From: Anseranas semipalmata
Taxonomy: Eukaryota; Chordata; Aves; Anseriformes; Anseranatidae
Length of the DNA: 64,000 bases
Direction: 5' to 3'
NCBI GenBank assembly: GCA_013399115.1
Contig: VXAA01003998.1
Span: 327,048 to 391,047, forward strand
Made by a program: the position numbers and the translations under genes. Below are positions 49,773-62,284 of the stretch, in pieces (position 1 is the first letter of the stretch; the number at the start of each line of letters is the position of its first letter). The notes beneath the pieces were generated by a model. That model was not told where the DNA came from, searched no databases, and saw only the letters and a list, made by a program, of their open reading frames with translations.

Positions 49773-52700
49773 TTAATTTGCTTTTTAATCTTGTTTAGTT
49801 AAAGAGCAGAAGTGTGCTAATTCTGCCAGGCCCGTAGTCACTCTACTCTAAAGGTCACACTTTTAAAATTACAGCATATATTCCTATAAATTAACGTATC
49901 AGGAACATACCACAGCATCCTGTACCCGATTTGGTCTCTGAACGCAGTAAGTCACACACCATGACTGACACTAGGAACTAGGGTAACAATGACAAAACAA
50001 AGATGTACCCAGCAGGAGCTGACCGGTAACATCTGAAACCCTGGCAGCCACCAAGGACCTGCGACTACTGCTATTTTGCAAAACTAATGAATTACAACTT
50101 AACATACCTTCCTCAGAAGAGCTAATGTTCCCTTTGTCACCTCTATTGACTGCTCCCCTGCCCTTCCTCACGCTGCCTCCTTCAGAAGGACAGCCACCTA
50201 GCCTATTCTCTTCTGTGCGTTGCCAACGCTTGACTTGTGCCATGTAACACAGCACAAGAAGAGACGTACAGTTAGCTACCTCTGGCATCCTAAAAGCACT
50301 GGTAAATGTCTTTGGCCTACACACGTGGCCACCCCTCCAATTTGCAGCCCATGCGCCCAGGATAAACATGACCACAGCTGATGCTCTGCAGCCTTTGCCC
50401 TCCCAAGACGTTTGAGAGGAAGAAACTGCCCTGACTGCTGCAAAAGGCCCCAGACAAGCTGTAATAAGGCCACCAAAAAGCATTCCCACCCACTCCTACC
50501 AGGGACCACAGGCAGCCACAACACCTGGTCGTTAGTGGTATGCGGGACAATTGACAAGTCAACGTGCACGCTGTCAGAGCACGCCTCCGTGCCTCTTCGC
50601 AGCCACTACCAGAGATAAGCTCAACCAAAAGCACTGCCACCAGCCATTAAGAACAACCTAGTGGGAACTCACATTTTATCCCTATGGTTTGGAAAGAGCG
50701 GGCGATAAGTCTCTTGATCCCCCTATATCTCTTCACCATCCCTTTAATGAGTATGATAAGCTTTCCTCTGGAAAAAGTAAGGAGGTGAGAGTTATCGGGT
50801 AGGGGAGGGGAAAAAAAAAAAAAAAAAAAGGAGAAATGACAGCTAAGTACATACAATCATAGTCGTATTTCTCGATTTCTATTTTAAAAACACAAAATGA
50901 GACTGTTTTTATTAAAGGCAGTACTGGCAGTCTGAAAAATAATGTTATGGTTCACCTAATTAAGTGTTTCAACTCTTTTCCTGAATGCAGCTCTATAATA
51001 TGCATCATGAAAGAGATTTCATAGATCTAACAAGTTTTATGCATTGTTTGTTCAGGTAATGCTTAATGGCAAGCACATCAGGTAGTTGTTTAACAGCTAC
51101 TTTATGCTGTTTAAACAACAACAACAACAACAAAAAAAGGTATGTCTAAGGGTCAGCATGAAGCATCCTGGCCTGATCTGCTGCACTGGCACACAGCCCT
51201 GCTAACTTCATTCCAACTTTACTCTTCTGGAATGAGCTCTTTCATTTCCCAGTGCCAAAACAGGCTTTATTTTTAAACCAAATAAGGGATCAGCTTGCCA
51301 AATTTGGAGGTGACGTTTGATTCTAGCTATTAAAGGGAGCAGAAGCTCTTGACTGAATGAGCCGAAAAGAAAAAACAACTCCTTTCTCACAGTCACCGCT
51401 GCAGTTCTAGTCCTTAGGATCCTCCATCAGAACTTCTACCGGCTGTCAGCACACAAGGACAAGCCCTGTTCCATACACAACATCCTCACAGAAAACATCC
51501 AGGTCTCATAAAAGTAACAAAGCATGGAATTGGAGAAGTGCAGTAATTAGGCATGAAAATTGAGAGGTGTTTTGCAACTTACTTTTTGGCTAGGAATCAC
51601 AATTATAATACGAGCTGACATTACATCAGGCTCACAAAGAAACCAATAAAGGACGAGAAATTTCTTCTCAAGTCACAACAACGTCTAGCCCTTATAAGAC
51701 AGACAAAGGCACGATAGAAATACTGAGATGGAAGCAACACTTCAGGTAATGTGGCACTTGGAATCATAAGAACCCAGATGGAAATTCAATGTGTACATGT
51801 TAGTTTGCAAAGAAGTTTCCAAATTGAATCTGAGTGGTACTTCAGTGCTTTAATGTGATGCAAGCATCTCATTCTATTCAAACTATTTTTAATGTCTTTA
51901 GGTTCTTTTTGAAACACCAGTCACATTATGCCTCCAACTCCTCCTTTGCCTTTTTTAAAATGAAATGCAAAGTGCACAAATTTCAGGCAGGATGAAGAGT
52001 CAAAAGAAAACAAACATCTGTGATTAGCGAAACGAATCTTTAGAAATAGAAGATTCCAATTTCTTCTTCCAACTTGCTTAGGGTTTATGAAATAGAGTTC
52101 CGAAATATACTACAGCAGTAAAAAAATTACTTTCCACTTATTTGCTTGTTAATTTAGATCAGATCCTTACTCCCCACTTGCTAACTAGGAAGGTTCTTGG
52201 AGAAAGTAAGTAGATTTAAGCCTTATGTTTGCTTGTCTGTGTGGTACTTTCAGAAAAAAAAAAAAATACCTTTTTTAAAAAAAGAATGAGAAAAGAAATA
52301 TCAGATAGCATATTCCTGGCTTAATGAGCCTACAGAAAGAAAATTGAAGAAGGTACTTATCAGTCGCAGCTTGCTACTCAGTACCTGATCAGCAGAGAGA
52401 AGTACCAGAGCCATGAGAAAATGATCAAAATTTAAAAGGAGAGGACAGTTGAGCCAAATCACTGTTCCAAAATAACCACAAAGCTGGGGGCATGGGGAGG
52501 AGTCGTGGAAATGCCCTTCCCCACCTCACGTGTCCCAGCCAATAGCTGGAAGAGGGGTACAGTACTGGAGCCCCACTCCCCCTCTCTTTGCCAGGGGTAC
52601 GAGAAGAATACCAGAGTTCCTTTTCACACCAGCTACGAAAATGAAAGAGTATTTCTCCTTTGCCAGGAAAAATTAAGAGTACTGCTAGTTTATCAGACAT

Positions 52701-55700
52701 CCACCAACCCAAAGCTGATAATAGAAAGTTCGCTGGGATCCAAGTTATTAACTATTCCTGCTCCCTGACAGGGCAGTTAGAAATAACTTCAAACTGTCCA
52801 TGAACAGTCATATCTTGTTGCTTTGGGAAATCATTTTAAAATAACTACTATTTATTATGAGGAGATTTCCTGTGTACACATGCGTTTCAAAATAGAAGTC
52901 AGGCTGTGTGGCAGGGAATATGCTGGCCTTTCACCTCCGGAGAGCCAGTTTAAGTACATACTGTTCCACCTGTGCAAGTGATTTTTTTAAGCTCCCCGTA
53001 GTAACCTAGGCTGGTACTCAGCCTCAGTTCAGCACGCGTTATGATGACAGGGACTAAGCTCTGACATAGGACAGGAGGTTTATCAGACTTCTGGCTTAAA
53101 ATGCACAGTCTGAGGACTTTGTTTCTGGTTCTGTCAGGGTTTATTCTGGTTCTGCAGCCTGCAACAGAGCATTCCATGATTTTACAGAAGGATCAATCAG
53201 TGTCAACCATTTGGTATTTTTTAGTAATAAAAGAGAAATAAAATTCTATTTATAGCTTATTTTTCAACACATACTGTGTTGCTTAGTCAGGAAAACAACA
53301 TTTCCTTCCATCAAGGCAGGGATGCACTGGGAGAGAAAAGGGAAACCGACACCCAATATCCTGACATGAATTGGGAAGGGGAGAATGACACTGTGCTGTG
53401 GGCACAGGGATCTGATTGCCCAAAGCTGGTGAGGTGGCATAGTATGCAATGATGCGTTTGTGCACCTTGCTACTATCCTGATGCCTAATTTGTGACCCCA
53501 CTCCCCAGCTCTCAAAGAACTGAGTGTTATGAGTAACATCAACACAGTTGGGTTTCTTTTTTGTGGTTCAGTAAAAATAATTAAAAAAAAAAAAGTTTTA
53601 CACTTTTAAAAAGACTGCATTGAGTAGAAAGATAATGTTTGGCACAAACATCAAATGAAATGCTAATCTACAGACAGCAAAAGCCTGCTCCAAATGTTAT
53701 GGTTAGTCACACTACAAAGCAATCAGGGAAGGCTACTTTATGCATAAATTCATAGCACAGCTGTGAAATTCAGAAGATGTGTATTTGCAGGTAAGCAAAG
53801 TTGTAACAGCTATGATCTTATACTATAATGAAACAAGAACAACTATTAAAATTGTTTTCTTACGTGGAAGCTTCAACAGCACAAGAAAATAAAAGTAAAG
53901 TATGTCTGCTGTGTATTTACAAAAATCCATTTTCATAGCCAGAACTACTATGAAAGCCAAAATACTGATTGGAGAAAGTTCTGCTTGGGTATGCTGTTTG
54001 AAATATGTGCTGTCATTAACTTAAAACATTCATCTTACTTAGTTTCATATGATTTCATTACAATGAACTTTTAATTTCAATATTTTCTTATTTAAAAGCT
54101 ACTCGGTATTTTTAGCAAAATTTTTAGCAAAGCCTGTACCAAGACAGTATTCTTTGAGGTAAAATGCCTTAAACCCAACAGAGAAGATGATAGCCTTTAT
54201 TTCACTGATAGAATATGCGTCTATTAAGTGGATAAAAGGCTTTGGCTTCAGTCCAGCTCAGCTGATCAGCTTGGGCTAGTGTGAAAAAAACAGAAGGGAG
54301 ATAAAAACGTATTCACAGTCTGTAAATGGGTGAAGGGCTTTCTTAAAAACAATCACTGAAAAGAAACTAGGAAACAGCCTTATGTTACAAGTATCGATCA
54401 ATATAACACTGCCTTTTGAGAGAGAGAGGTATAGGAAAAATAGGGTACCTAGACTTAAAGCAGAGCCAGTGACACGTCAATAAAACAGGATCTAGCAGTT
54501 GCTGTCTGGCACAGCAGCACCTTGGAGAGCAAGTCACCCACTAAACAAGGCAGAAAAAATCTTTGATCCATAGCTCACATGAGCGTATGGCTTCCACTGA
54601 AATTAAGAGCAATCACCTGGCTAGTAACAGGTTAAGCCTGCCCCCTGCCTACACGCGTGTAATAAGATTAGAAGGGATGCAAAAGCGGATCTCAGTATAG
54701 TAAAGAGACGTGAACAAACTTGATGGACACTTGAGCAATCCAAAATTGTTTTCACCTACTAACAACTGTCCCTAGATGATCAGATGTCCACCCTATCGTT
54801 ACTTCACCAGCAGTCAAAACACTTAGCAGGATTTGAAATGAACAGGATTTCTGAAATAATGATAGTAAAGTAAGCTTACACACTAAGATATAACCCAGTA
54901 ACTTACCAACAGGAGTTTGGAAGACGCGTCCCAAATAAACAAGCTATTATACAAGTATCTAGTTTTTGACACTGGAAACTCAGAGTCTGATCATGGGTTT
55001 AACCTGATACAGAAATTCTTACATTTCTGAATTATTTTCTGTCGAAGAGGACTGCAGGATTCACTATTTGAGATTGCCAGTACTCCATGAAAATGAAAAG
55101 GCAAATTGCACATGAGGGAACTTTAAAATGAGGACATCTAATATGCCTTCCCAGCTACAGACTGGAAGACTTTACAGGATTCACTAGGAGGAGAGGGAGG
55201 AGGTACAAAACAGGAGAATGTTTTCACTCAGCACAGGTATTGGAGAGGAAGAAAAAAGAAACTGAAGTACTATTTAGCAATGAATTCTGGCCTCGAACAC
55301 ATAGTGGAACCTGGCAGGATGAACCGCATAAGCAGAGCGTCAATATATCGAAGGCACGTTTTGAATCAACCCCAAAAACTGTCAGAACATATCAGAGTAT
55401 AAACACCGTTCACAAGCAACGAGAGTTTTTTTTAAAACCTTAAAACATACTAAATATTTGAGCTACCAAGATTGATATATCCCTGAACTAAATACCTGCC
55501 TTGCTTTATTGCTTTAAATGTGCTTATCGTCCCTAACGTAAGCTGACCCCCTCCCAAGCTCATGACAACTGTCAGACCACAAGCTTTTTCTGATATGGAT
55601 CTGTTCTCTCCGTTTTCTTTGAGACAGGTGCTGCCGTTTATTTTGTTCCAGTCAGGGTGCAAAATATAACAATATAAAAGGTCTTTGAAAGAGTATATTC

Positions 55701-56600
55701 TGGAGGAGAACACAATACAAATGCTACTCTCTACTAGCAAGCCACAAATAAAGGACAAACACAACAGAAGAAAATTCTGGGGCTAACTTTCATAACCCTC
55801 AGGAAAAAAAAAAAAAATCAAGGTATCTTACTGAGCAGGACTTTCACTACATAGACATTATCAGTAGACACAGATAAGGACATTCAACAAGATGGAAGCC
55901 AATTTTATACTGAAATTTATAGATAAACACATTACCTATATCAGAAGTGATATGAATGGCATGAACCTGCACTATAATCTTCCATCTCACTTACTACTCT
56001 CCGGTTCATCAGACTCCCCTCTACGCAGGCTACAGGTAGTAAGAAAGGCAAATGCACAGAGGCCAGGCTCTGAGCAAAGAGATACTTGAAGAATATTACA
56101 CATGCACAATTAACTTTGGTAATATCATACATAGATGGAAATCTGTAACAGCATGATAAGAAAGTGAGTGAATACACACACCATCACTGCAAAACTCCCC
56201 CTCTCTTTTTGAGGGATATAAAAGGCATACAGAAGTATACCCTTTCTTTTTTTTTTTCCTCCTCAGCAGCATAAGAATAAAGCTGAATGAGCTGATGCAA
56301 GACAACCAAAAAGAATGCAGAGTGTTTATTCACTAACACCAGCAACCAACAGAAGGTGCCTGGAACTGTCTTACAAAGCACTAAGGTTTCTACAGAAAGC
56401 AGAGGCATCATCAACTAATACTGCATTTCTCTGCCTCAGTATGAAAAGCATGCATGACATCAGTCCAGATTTTTCAAGCCATTGGAGTTAGCGCATGCCG
56501 TGCTCTCAAGTAACAGTAGCTGAAATACTCAGCTGAAGGGCTGGAAAGACTTTTTAGTGCAATGAACTATTACATTACAAGTAAGACAAGATGTGAAACA
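49773..56600. other. Intergenic region upstream of PDLIM3
   Basis: No gene recognised. The stretch 50.1-50.65 kb is of mixed composition and has a 172-codon frame on the minus strand (49971-50489) without any known motif. An (AAC)n repeat lies at 51114-51132. A perfect MEF2-type word, CTATTTATAG, occurs at 53246-53255, but such words are expected by chance in AT-rich DNA. Confidence 0.7.
51114..51132. repeat. (CAA)n microsatellite
   Basis: Six CAA-type triplets followed by an A run. Confidence 0.9.
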
Positions 56601-56639
56601 ACAGCCCGAGAGGGAAATCTCCTTATATTTGTTTACATG

Positions 56640-57070
56640 AAACAGAATCGCGTACACAGAGCAGCGCGCTGTACAGCTGAAACGAGCACCAGCAATACAG
56701 CAGGCGGGCAACAGGGCTGCTTTAAGAAGCCAGAAGCCTGCACCCTGAAGCTGACCGATCCTGGGGCTGAAGCAGCGCACAGAGCTGATGAACTCGTGAA
56801 CTTCCCAGCGCCCGGGCTTCACCCGTCCCAGCCCCATACTCGCCTGTGTGGGTGGAGGAGCCGAGGCCCGGCTGACGTCAGGGGAGGAGCGGGGATAAAG
56901 CGCAGCGCCCGCCGGCACGGCCGCCCCATCCAGCAGGTGCTCCGCCGGCGGCACCCGGCCTCCCGCTCACCCACGGGAAGGGGAACGGCACCCAGGGACA
57001 CCCGTCCGCAATGCCGCAAAACGTCGTCCTCCAAGGACCGGCGCCCTGGGGATTCAGGCTCTCGGGAGGA
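56640..57070 (+). promoter_or_regulatory. PDLIM3: PDLIM3 promoter and 5' CpG-rich region
   Basis: The region becomes GC- and CpG-rich around the first PDLIM3 exon. A perfect CRE palindrome TGACGTCA lies at 56873-56880. A TATA-like GATAAAG sits at 56894-56900, about 110 bases before the ATG, and a CAGGTG E-box at 56934-56939. If the TATA-like box is used, transcription would begin near 56925 with a leader of about 85 bases. A further CpG-rich stretch follows in intron 1 at about 57.40-57.54 kb. Confidence 0.65.
56873..56880. promoter_or_regulatory. PDLIM3: Perfect cAMP-response element (CRE) palindrome
   Basis: TGACGTCA, the full consensus for CREB/ATF factors, 14 bases upstream of the TATA-like box. 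Full CREs are rare in CpG-poor vertebrate DNA and are functional mostly within about 200 bp of a start site, which fits this position. Confidence 0.6.
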
Positions 57071-57103
57071 ATAGATTTTAACCAGCCCTTAATCATAACC
57101 AGG
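57011..57103 (+). CDS. PDLIM3: PDLIM3 exon 1: start of PDZ domain
   Basis: A 93-bp coding exon (31 codons, phase 0 out) from [23 protein letters not shown], then [11 protein letters not shown]. The [19 protein letters not shown] signature is the N-terminal PDZ of the ALP/Enigma family; human PDLIM3 begins [23 protein letters not shown] carries the carboxylate-binding loop that grips the C-terminus of alpha-actinin-2 at muscle Z-discs. The start is the first ATG of the open frame and matches the family start. The donor is gtatgt. Paralogs PDLIM1 and PDLIM4 are less similar, from memory. Confidence 0.96.
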
Positions 57104-58530
57104 GTATGTACTTTTCCCCTTTCCTTGCTGTTTGTTGTATTTACTAGCTGTGGCAGACGTTTGCCCTTTGGTTTTCTCGAGTTCGGAGATGCAGAGGAAG
57201 CTGCGAGCAAATGAAGTTGCTAGTTCTGATGAGAGCTAGCTGAAATTTCGCTAAGTGTTTCTACAAGTTTTGTCTAGTGTGTTTCTAGGACTGCTTTACT
57301 GGTCTAAGAGAGCTTAAGTGCAGAACTGAATTCAAGTGCCTCGGTAGCAGGAAAACTCTGGCATCGCTCCCCCAGGCATTCAGACGAGGAAAGTGAGCTC
57401 TGAGCCTGCTGGAGGCCAGAGCCCAGCTCTATCACTTTCGCAGCTCGCCTGCGTGCCCGCGGGGGGAGAAGGCTGCTTGGCTCACGCCCGCAAGCCTGTA
57501 CTCCGCAAGCTTGGTGCCAGCTTCACGGGATTAACCCGACTCGTTTAATTAAACTAAACCCCACATGTTGCCAGGGAAGGCAACAGCACCTGTTTTTACA
57601 TGTAAAAGTTTTCACTTCCATGAATGTTAAATCAGGGAATTATCAAAAGTTATCTAATCCTGAACATGCAGGAGAGAGTTCTTCAGTGTTTTCTGCCGTA
57701 TTTAGTAACAGACAGTTTACATTACCCCCCACCACTAAAGGGCAGCAAGAACCTGAGCCTTCGTTTTTCCCATGGATTTTGAACTATTAATTGCAATTTA
57801 TTTAAGAAACCAGTTACATGCTGCATTCATCAAGTAACAGTCAGCTGCCCTGCATCTACAGATACAGATCACCTAATGAGAGGACATATGTATATATATT
57901 TTGATAATTTTTATATTTTGAAAATTGGTGTTCAACACAAAGACCAGAATTAGTTTTCCTTATATTCTTGCTGCTTTTCAGTACCTCAAACACACTGAGT
58001 GTGTGTTGCAAGAGCCTCCAGATCACCAATGCCTTTTTTTCCCCCCTCCAAAGCCCTGCACTATGACTCAATATATACACTATGTCTGGTATTAAGTAAA
58101 CATCAAGAGCCTTGAAGGATGGATACCACTGCTGATGCCTTGCTAAGTAAATATGCTTCTAAACAGGAGTCTGTAGAAAGTTTAAGCACCAACCCTCCAC
58201 ATATTACACCCATAAGAATTAATTTCATTTAATCACTTACTCCAGATTCATACAAGCATAAAAGAATTTACTTTTTTTAAATGTAAGTAAAAGAGAATGC
58301 TATTATTTGACTTTATCGAACTTCGTAACAAATATTCATTGGACATAGTAAAAGCTTTAGACAAACAGGAGACAAAAAACAATGAATAAAAAAAGAGAAA
58401 GAAAAAATCTCTGGATGTTTTGGGGCCTTCATTGCCTTTTATGGGCCTCCAAAAGAAAAATAGTTTCCATTATCTCTAATGAAAAATATTTTAGCGGTGT
58501 CTGGTTTGTATTTTCCTTCTGTTTAGATTA

Positions 58531-58575
58531 NNNNNNNNNNNNNNNNNNNNNNNNNNNNNNNNNNNNNNNNNNNNN
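58531..58575. other. Assembly gap (45 N)
   Basis: Unknown bases in PDLIM3 intron 1. The true length may differ. Confidence 1.
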
Positions 58576-58725
58576 CAAAGGATGTTACCATAAACGTAGC
58601 TTTCTAAAGAATAAATGATTTTACAATTGACTCATACCTACCAAATGCCCCACAAGACATAAACCACTGGCTTCTAGCAAATTATGTCAATGCTCAAAAA
58701 TCACATTGCAAGTAGAACTATGAAA

Positions 58726-58773
58726 TTATATATATATATAAAAATAAAAAGATATATAGATATATATATATGT
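58726..58773. repeat. (TA)n-rich microsatellite
   Basis: TA dinucleotides interrupted by short A-rich and GATATA segments in PDLIM3 intron 1. Confidence 0.88.
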
Positions 58774-59330
58774 GAGAAAGGACAAGCTTAAGGACAAAGC
58801 TTAAGTTCAAGAATTTTAATGGTAGATTTTTTTAATAATAATGTTTTCATTGCCACAGCATACATTTAGAAGAATCCTTAAATAAGTATTTATGCTGTAG
58901 CTCTTAAGAGTTAGTGAATCATCTGCAGGATTCATACGCCCTGCTTTTTGCAGCCTAAATGTTCCTTTCTTAAAAGGTATCACCAGCAGTCCACTCGCAT
59001 TTGGCTTAACTGTCCTGGCAAGAAATATTATTAGCCATTAAAACAATGAATAGAAGTCATTTACAAACATTTTTAATATATTAATTGGACAGCTGTAATT
59101 TTGGTTGGCTATAGCCCTTGTTCATCAAAAAAAAAAAAAAAAAAAGCTATTACCAGGACTTGTCAGAGAGACAAACAACATACGAGATCATCATACACCT
59201 GTCTAAAGAACAGATGTCATCTCAAAAATCCATCTGCAATTTCCCAAGCAAGGCAATTCCCTTGACTGTTTCAAGCAAATGCAAAAGCCACAGATCCTGA
59301 TCACTGGGAGGGCAGAAGAACAGGAGGGGG

Positions 59331-59340
59331 CTAAAAATAG
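59331..59340 (+). promoter_or_regulatory. PDLIM3: MEF2-consensus word in PDLIM3 intron 1
   Basis: CTAAAAATAG fits YTA(A/T)4TAR exactly. PDLIM3 is a muscle gene, so an intronic MEF2 site is plausible, but this pattern should occur by chance more than ten times in a window of this size and composition. Confidence 0.3.
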
Positions 59341-62132
59341 GTGCATTCAGTTAGATTCTATTTGGGTCAAAACCAACCAACTAGAAATAAGGAAAACACT
59401 TCCTGAAATCCTTGGAACTTTACATAGATGGAAAGAAATTAGGTAAGTGAAACTGATCAAAACCCCAGTCTTAATGAAACAGAATAATTTCAGTCTGTGC
59501 TGAACAGAAGATAACATTTTGGGTTAGGCATTTAGACGAATGCAATCCTAGACTTTAAGTCATGTCAAACAGAGTTACAGAAAGTTAAAACTTGTACAGA
59601 TTGGAAGGAATGGTAAAATATTATCAACTGCAAGTTCTATTTTAATACAAACATTTACAGATCACAATGCAAGTGTTTATATAACTCAATTTTATATTCA
59701 GCCTCTGTCTGCAGACATTCATAACTCTTCAGAAAACACAGAGCTTGCGATGTTTATGGAGGTGTGTCATGACAAGTTTCCTAAGTCTATTAAACAGATG
59801 CTGAGAGTTCTTCAGAGTATCACGACAGACATCGCCCCACATGTGGTTAAATAGTTATTTCATCTCCGACAACATCTGAACGCTCAACACATATCCTTGT
59901 ATTTATCCAAATTGGAGGATACAGGAGCAACAGACGTGCCATACAGACACGTTCTGAAGAGCAAGGCAAAAATTTTCTGAAAGCACCAGTAGGATCTTAT
60001 CTCACGAAGGAGGGAGTGACAAGCAACAAACACCGTGGTCATAATACCATTCTAAGCATTCTAATAAGTTCCTTAAGAAACAGTATCGCCTACATAATTG
60101 AGGTACCCCCAATATCAATATTACACGCATAGTACCATGTGATCTTGCAGTGCGCAGCCTGGTCCCTTCCCACCAAACGCAAGCCTGCAGCCCTCGGGCC
60201 TGCCCGTTCCCCACAGGCAGCAGCCAAGGTTTCCTGCCGAAAGGCTGAGGAGGGAGAAGAGCTGGCACTGCCACACTGCTCCCACCACAGCCTCGGGGCA
60301 GATCTCCAGCTCCCACCTCTGCCCATCAAACCCAGGAAGAGCAGCTGAGGAAAAGGACGGACTAGGGCAGGTTGTTCTGCACCCCAGAAGAGTTGGGCCG
60401 CTTCGGCTGTGACAAAAAGCATTACCCAGTGAGTAAGCTTGCACTTGAGAGGGAACTGAGAACGGCTGGGTTTGCCCATTATATTTTGGGTATTAGAGCA
60501 TCAGCAGCCTGGCAGTCCCACGCTAGGGACCTCCCCTGCAGTTCGTCATTCCATGCATGCCCACAACATGCTAGGCAAAGTCAGGAGCCATTCCAGGCTA
60601 CAGGGAGAAGCACGATCACACCCCACCCCTTTATTACGACAACGATGTAAGTCATCTCAGCGTGCTTCATTTATTTAAACTAGCAGCTGCTGAAGTTTGA
60701 AAAACAGACAATTTTGGAGACCCCAGACTTAGAATCTGTGAGTAACTTTCTTGATTCATGCTCAGACTGATTAATCAGGCACCTTAACACTTAGTTCCAC
60801 ACATAGTACCCAAGTCCATCCTTCTGGAGGGTGGTGGGGCTAAAAGCCTCCAGCTGGACACGAGTACCCAGCTGGAACCTAACCCAGCTTACCTAACTGA
60901 CTTGATAATAACACACACACTGCAGTTTGTTACAGAGAAATCATAAATAAGTGTACATGCTGGAATGCAGAAAAAAAAAAAAAAGCCCACAACACAAACC
61001 CTAAGTTCTTCAAGCAGTCAGACCCACTGAACAGAGATGGACAGCCGGAAAGAGTAAAGAATGACTCGGACTGATTTTTGCCATTGTTTCAGTACCAATA
61101 CAGTACAGTGCGTACCATAAGAATATGTCTGTTTGACTTCTGTGCTGGCAGTACTGTCACCTCCTCAGGCAACAAGTCTACCCAGTTCACCATAGCTGGG
61201 GTTCAGAACATGCTGGAGGTATACGGGGTAGCTTAATCTCTTCCTCTGTTGGAAGATGGAAACACCAGAATTGAAGAACACCTCCACAGGATGCAAATGG
61301 CCTGTACAATGGTTATTTTAAAACAGAACTGTTGCATTTCAATTATTTTAACCACAATATAGAAATGATCAAAAATACCATGAAATCAAAGAAAGAGACC
61401 TCAGGGCTACATCTGTGAATGTCACTGATGTTGGCACACTTCCCTGAGGTATGGATTGCACCACACAGATCACCTTGAAGGATCAGGGCCACTGTTACTC
61501 AAGTGCAGTGGGACTTAAAGTTCAGCACTTTAAGGAGTTCAGGATCTGGATTAGACATGTTTGGCATTATTAGCATATTTATGGTTACTTACATATACAA
61601 CAGAGAAGCCAAGCTAGCAGGAAATATAATAACTGCTATATATTGACCTCAAACATGGTAAGACCACAACTGTCTGTGTTACCCCGTCAAAGGTAGATCA
61701 TGCACACGAACATTAAGTAGCACAACTGTCCAACAGTGTGCTATTCTGCTGTTGCCTCAAGTTGTGAGGGAGAGCTTAACTGTTTTTTTCAAGCAAATTA
61801 CACAATCGCAGCTGAGATGGAAGATTCAAAGACAAGTTAAAGCAATTACACAAATTAGAGTGGAAACTATTTAATGCAGAAGCGTGAAGACAATTTTCAT
61901 CTACTTTGAAGTTATGATGAACGAAGCATTTAAGTGGTGATCTGACAATGAAACTACTGAGGGACCAGCAGAATTAAGGGTGCAGCTTTTCTGTGAGCAG
62001 TCATACTGTTGTTTACATGCCCACTCCTCCCGCCCCCAGCCCAACAGGAAATAGGGAAGCACAGTGACATTTATTTTCTCTATCAACTTTTAGGTATGCA
62101 TAAAACTTAAGCAATCAGAATTTGTTTTTCAG

Positions 62133-62284
62133 ATTACACCTGGAAGCAAGGCCTCGGCTGCCAACCTGTGCCCTGGTGATGTTATTGTGGCTATTGATGG
62201 CCTAAGCACAGAGAACATGACACACAATGATGCCCAGGAGAGAATTAAAGCAGCTACACACCAGCTTTGCTTGAAAATAGAGAG
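62133..62284 (+). CDS. PDLIM3: PDLIM3 exon 2: rest of PDZ core
   Basis: A 152-bp exon, phase 0 in and phase 2 out. It reads [23 protein letters not shown] sequence (here [20 protein letters not shown]), then [16 protein letters not shown] and two bases of an Arg codon. Human has [23 protein letters not shown] and LCLKIDRGE. The PDZ landmarks PGDV, AIDG and the helix-B residues of THNDAQERI are all present. The acceptor is tgtttttcag and the donor is gtatgtg. The remaining exons (ZM motif, LIM domain) lie beyond the window. Confidence 0.97.

Larger units (their letters stand above)
57104..62132 (+). other. PDLIM3: PDLIM3 intron 1
   Basis: An intron of 5,029 bp. It contains a CpG-rich start (to about 57.54 kb), a 45-base assembly gap, a (TA)n microsatellite, an A run at 59128-59145, a MEF2-consensus word CTAAAAATAG at 59331-59340, and a GC-richer stretch at 60.1-60.6 kb with overlapping chance frames. 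Confidence 0.92.

Noticed and set aside
49971..50489. A 172-codon open frame on the minus strand between the genes.
   Set aside because: Sequence looks like low-complexity chance translation, with no motif, promoter or neighbouring exon to support it.
53246..53255. MEF2-consensus word CTATTTATAG as a PDLIM3 enhancer.
   Set aside because: The pattern is expected many times by chance in AT-rich DNA of this length, and nothing else marks the site.
56621..56630. CCTTATATTT as a CArG box for SRF upstream of PDLIM3.
   Set aside because: The last two positions are TT instead of the required GG.
60090..60650. Overlapping open frames on both strands in PDLIM3 intron 1 as a possible gene.
   Set aside because: They are mutual shadows in a GC-richer stretch, and none shows a known motif.
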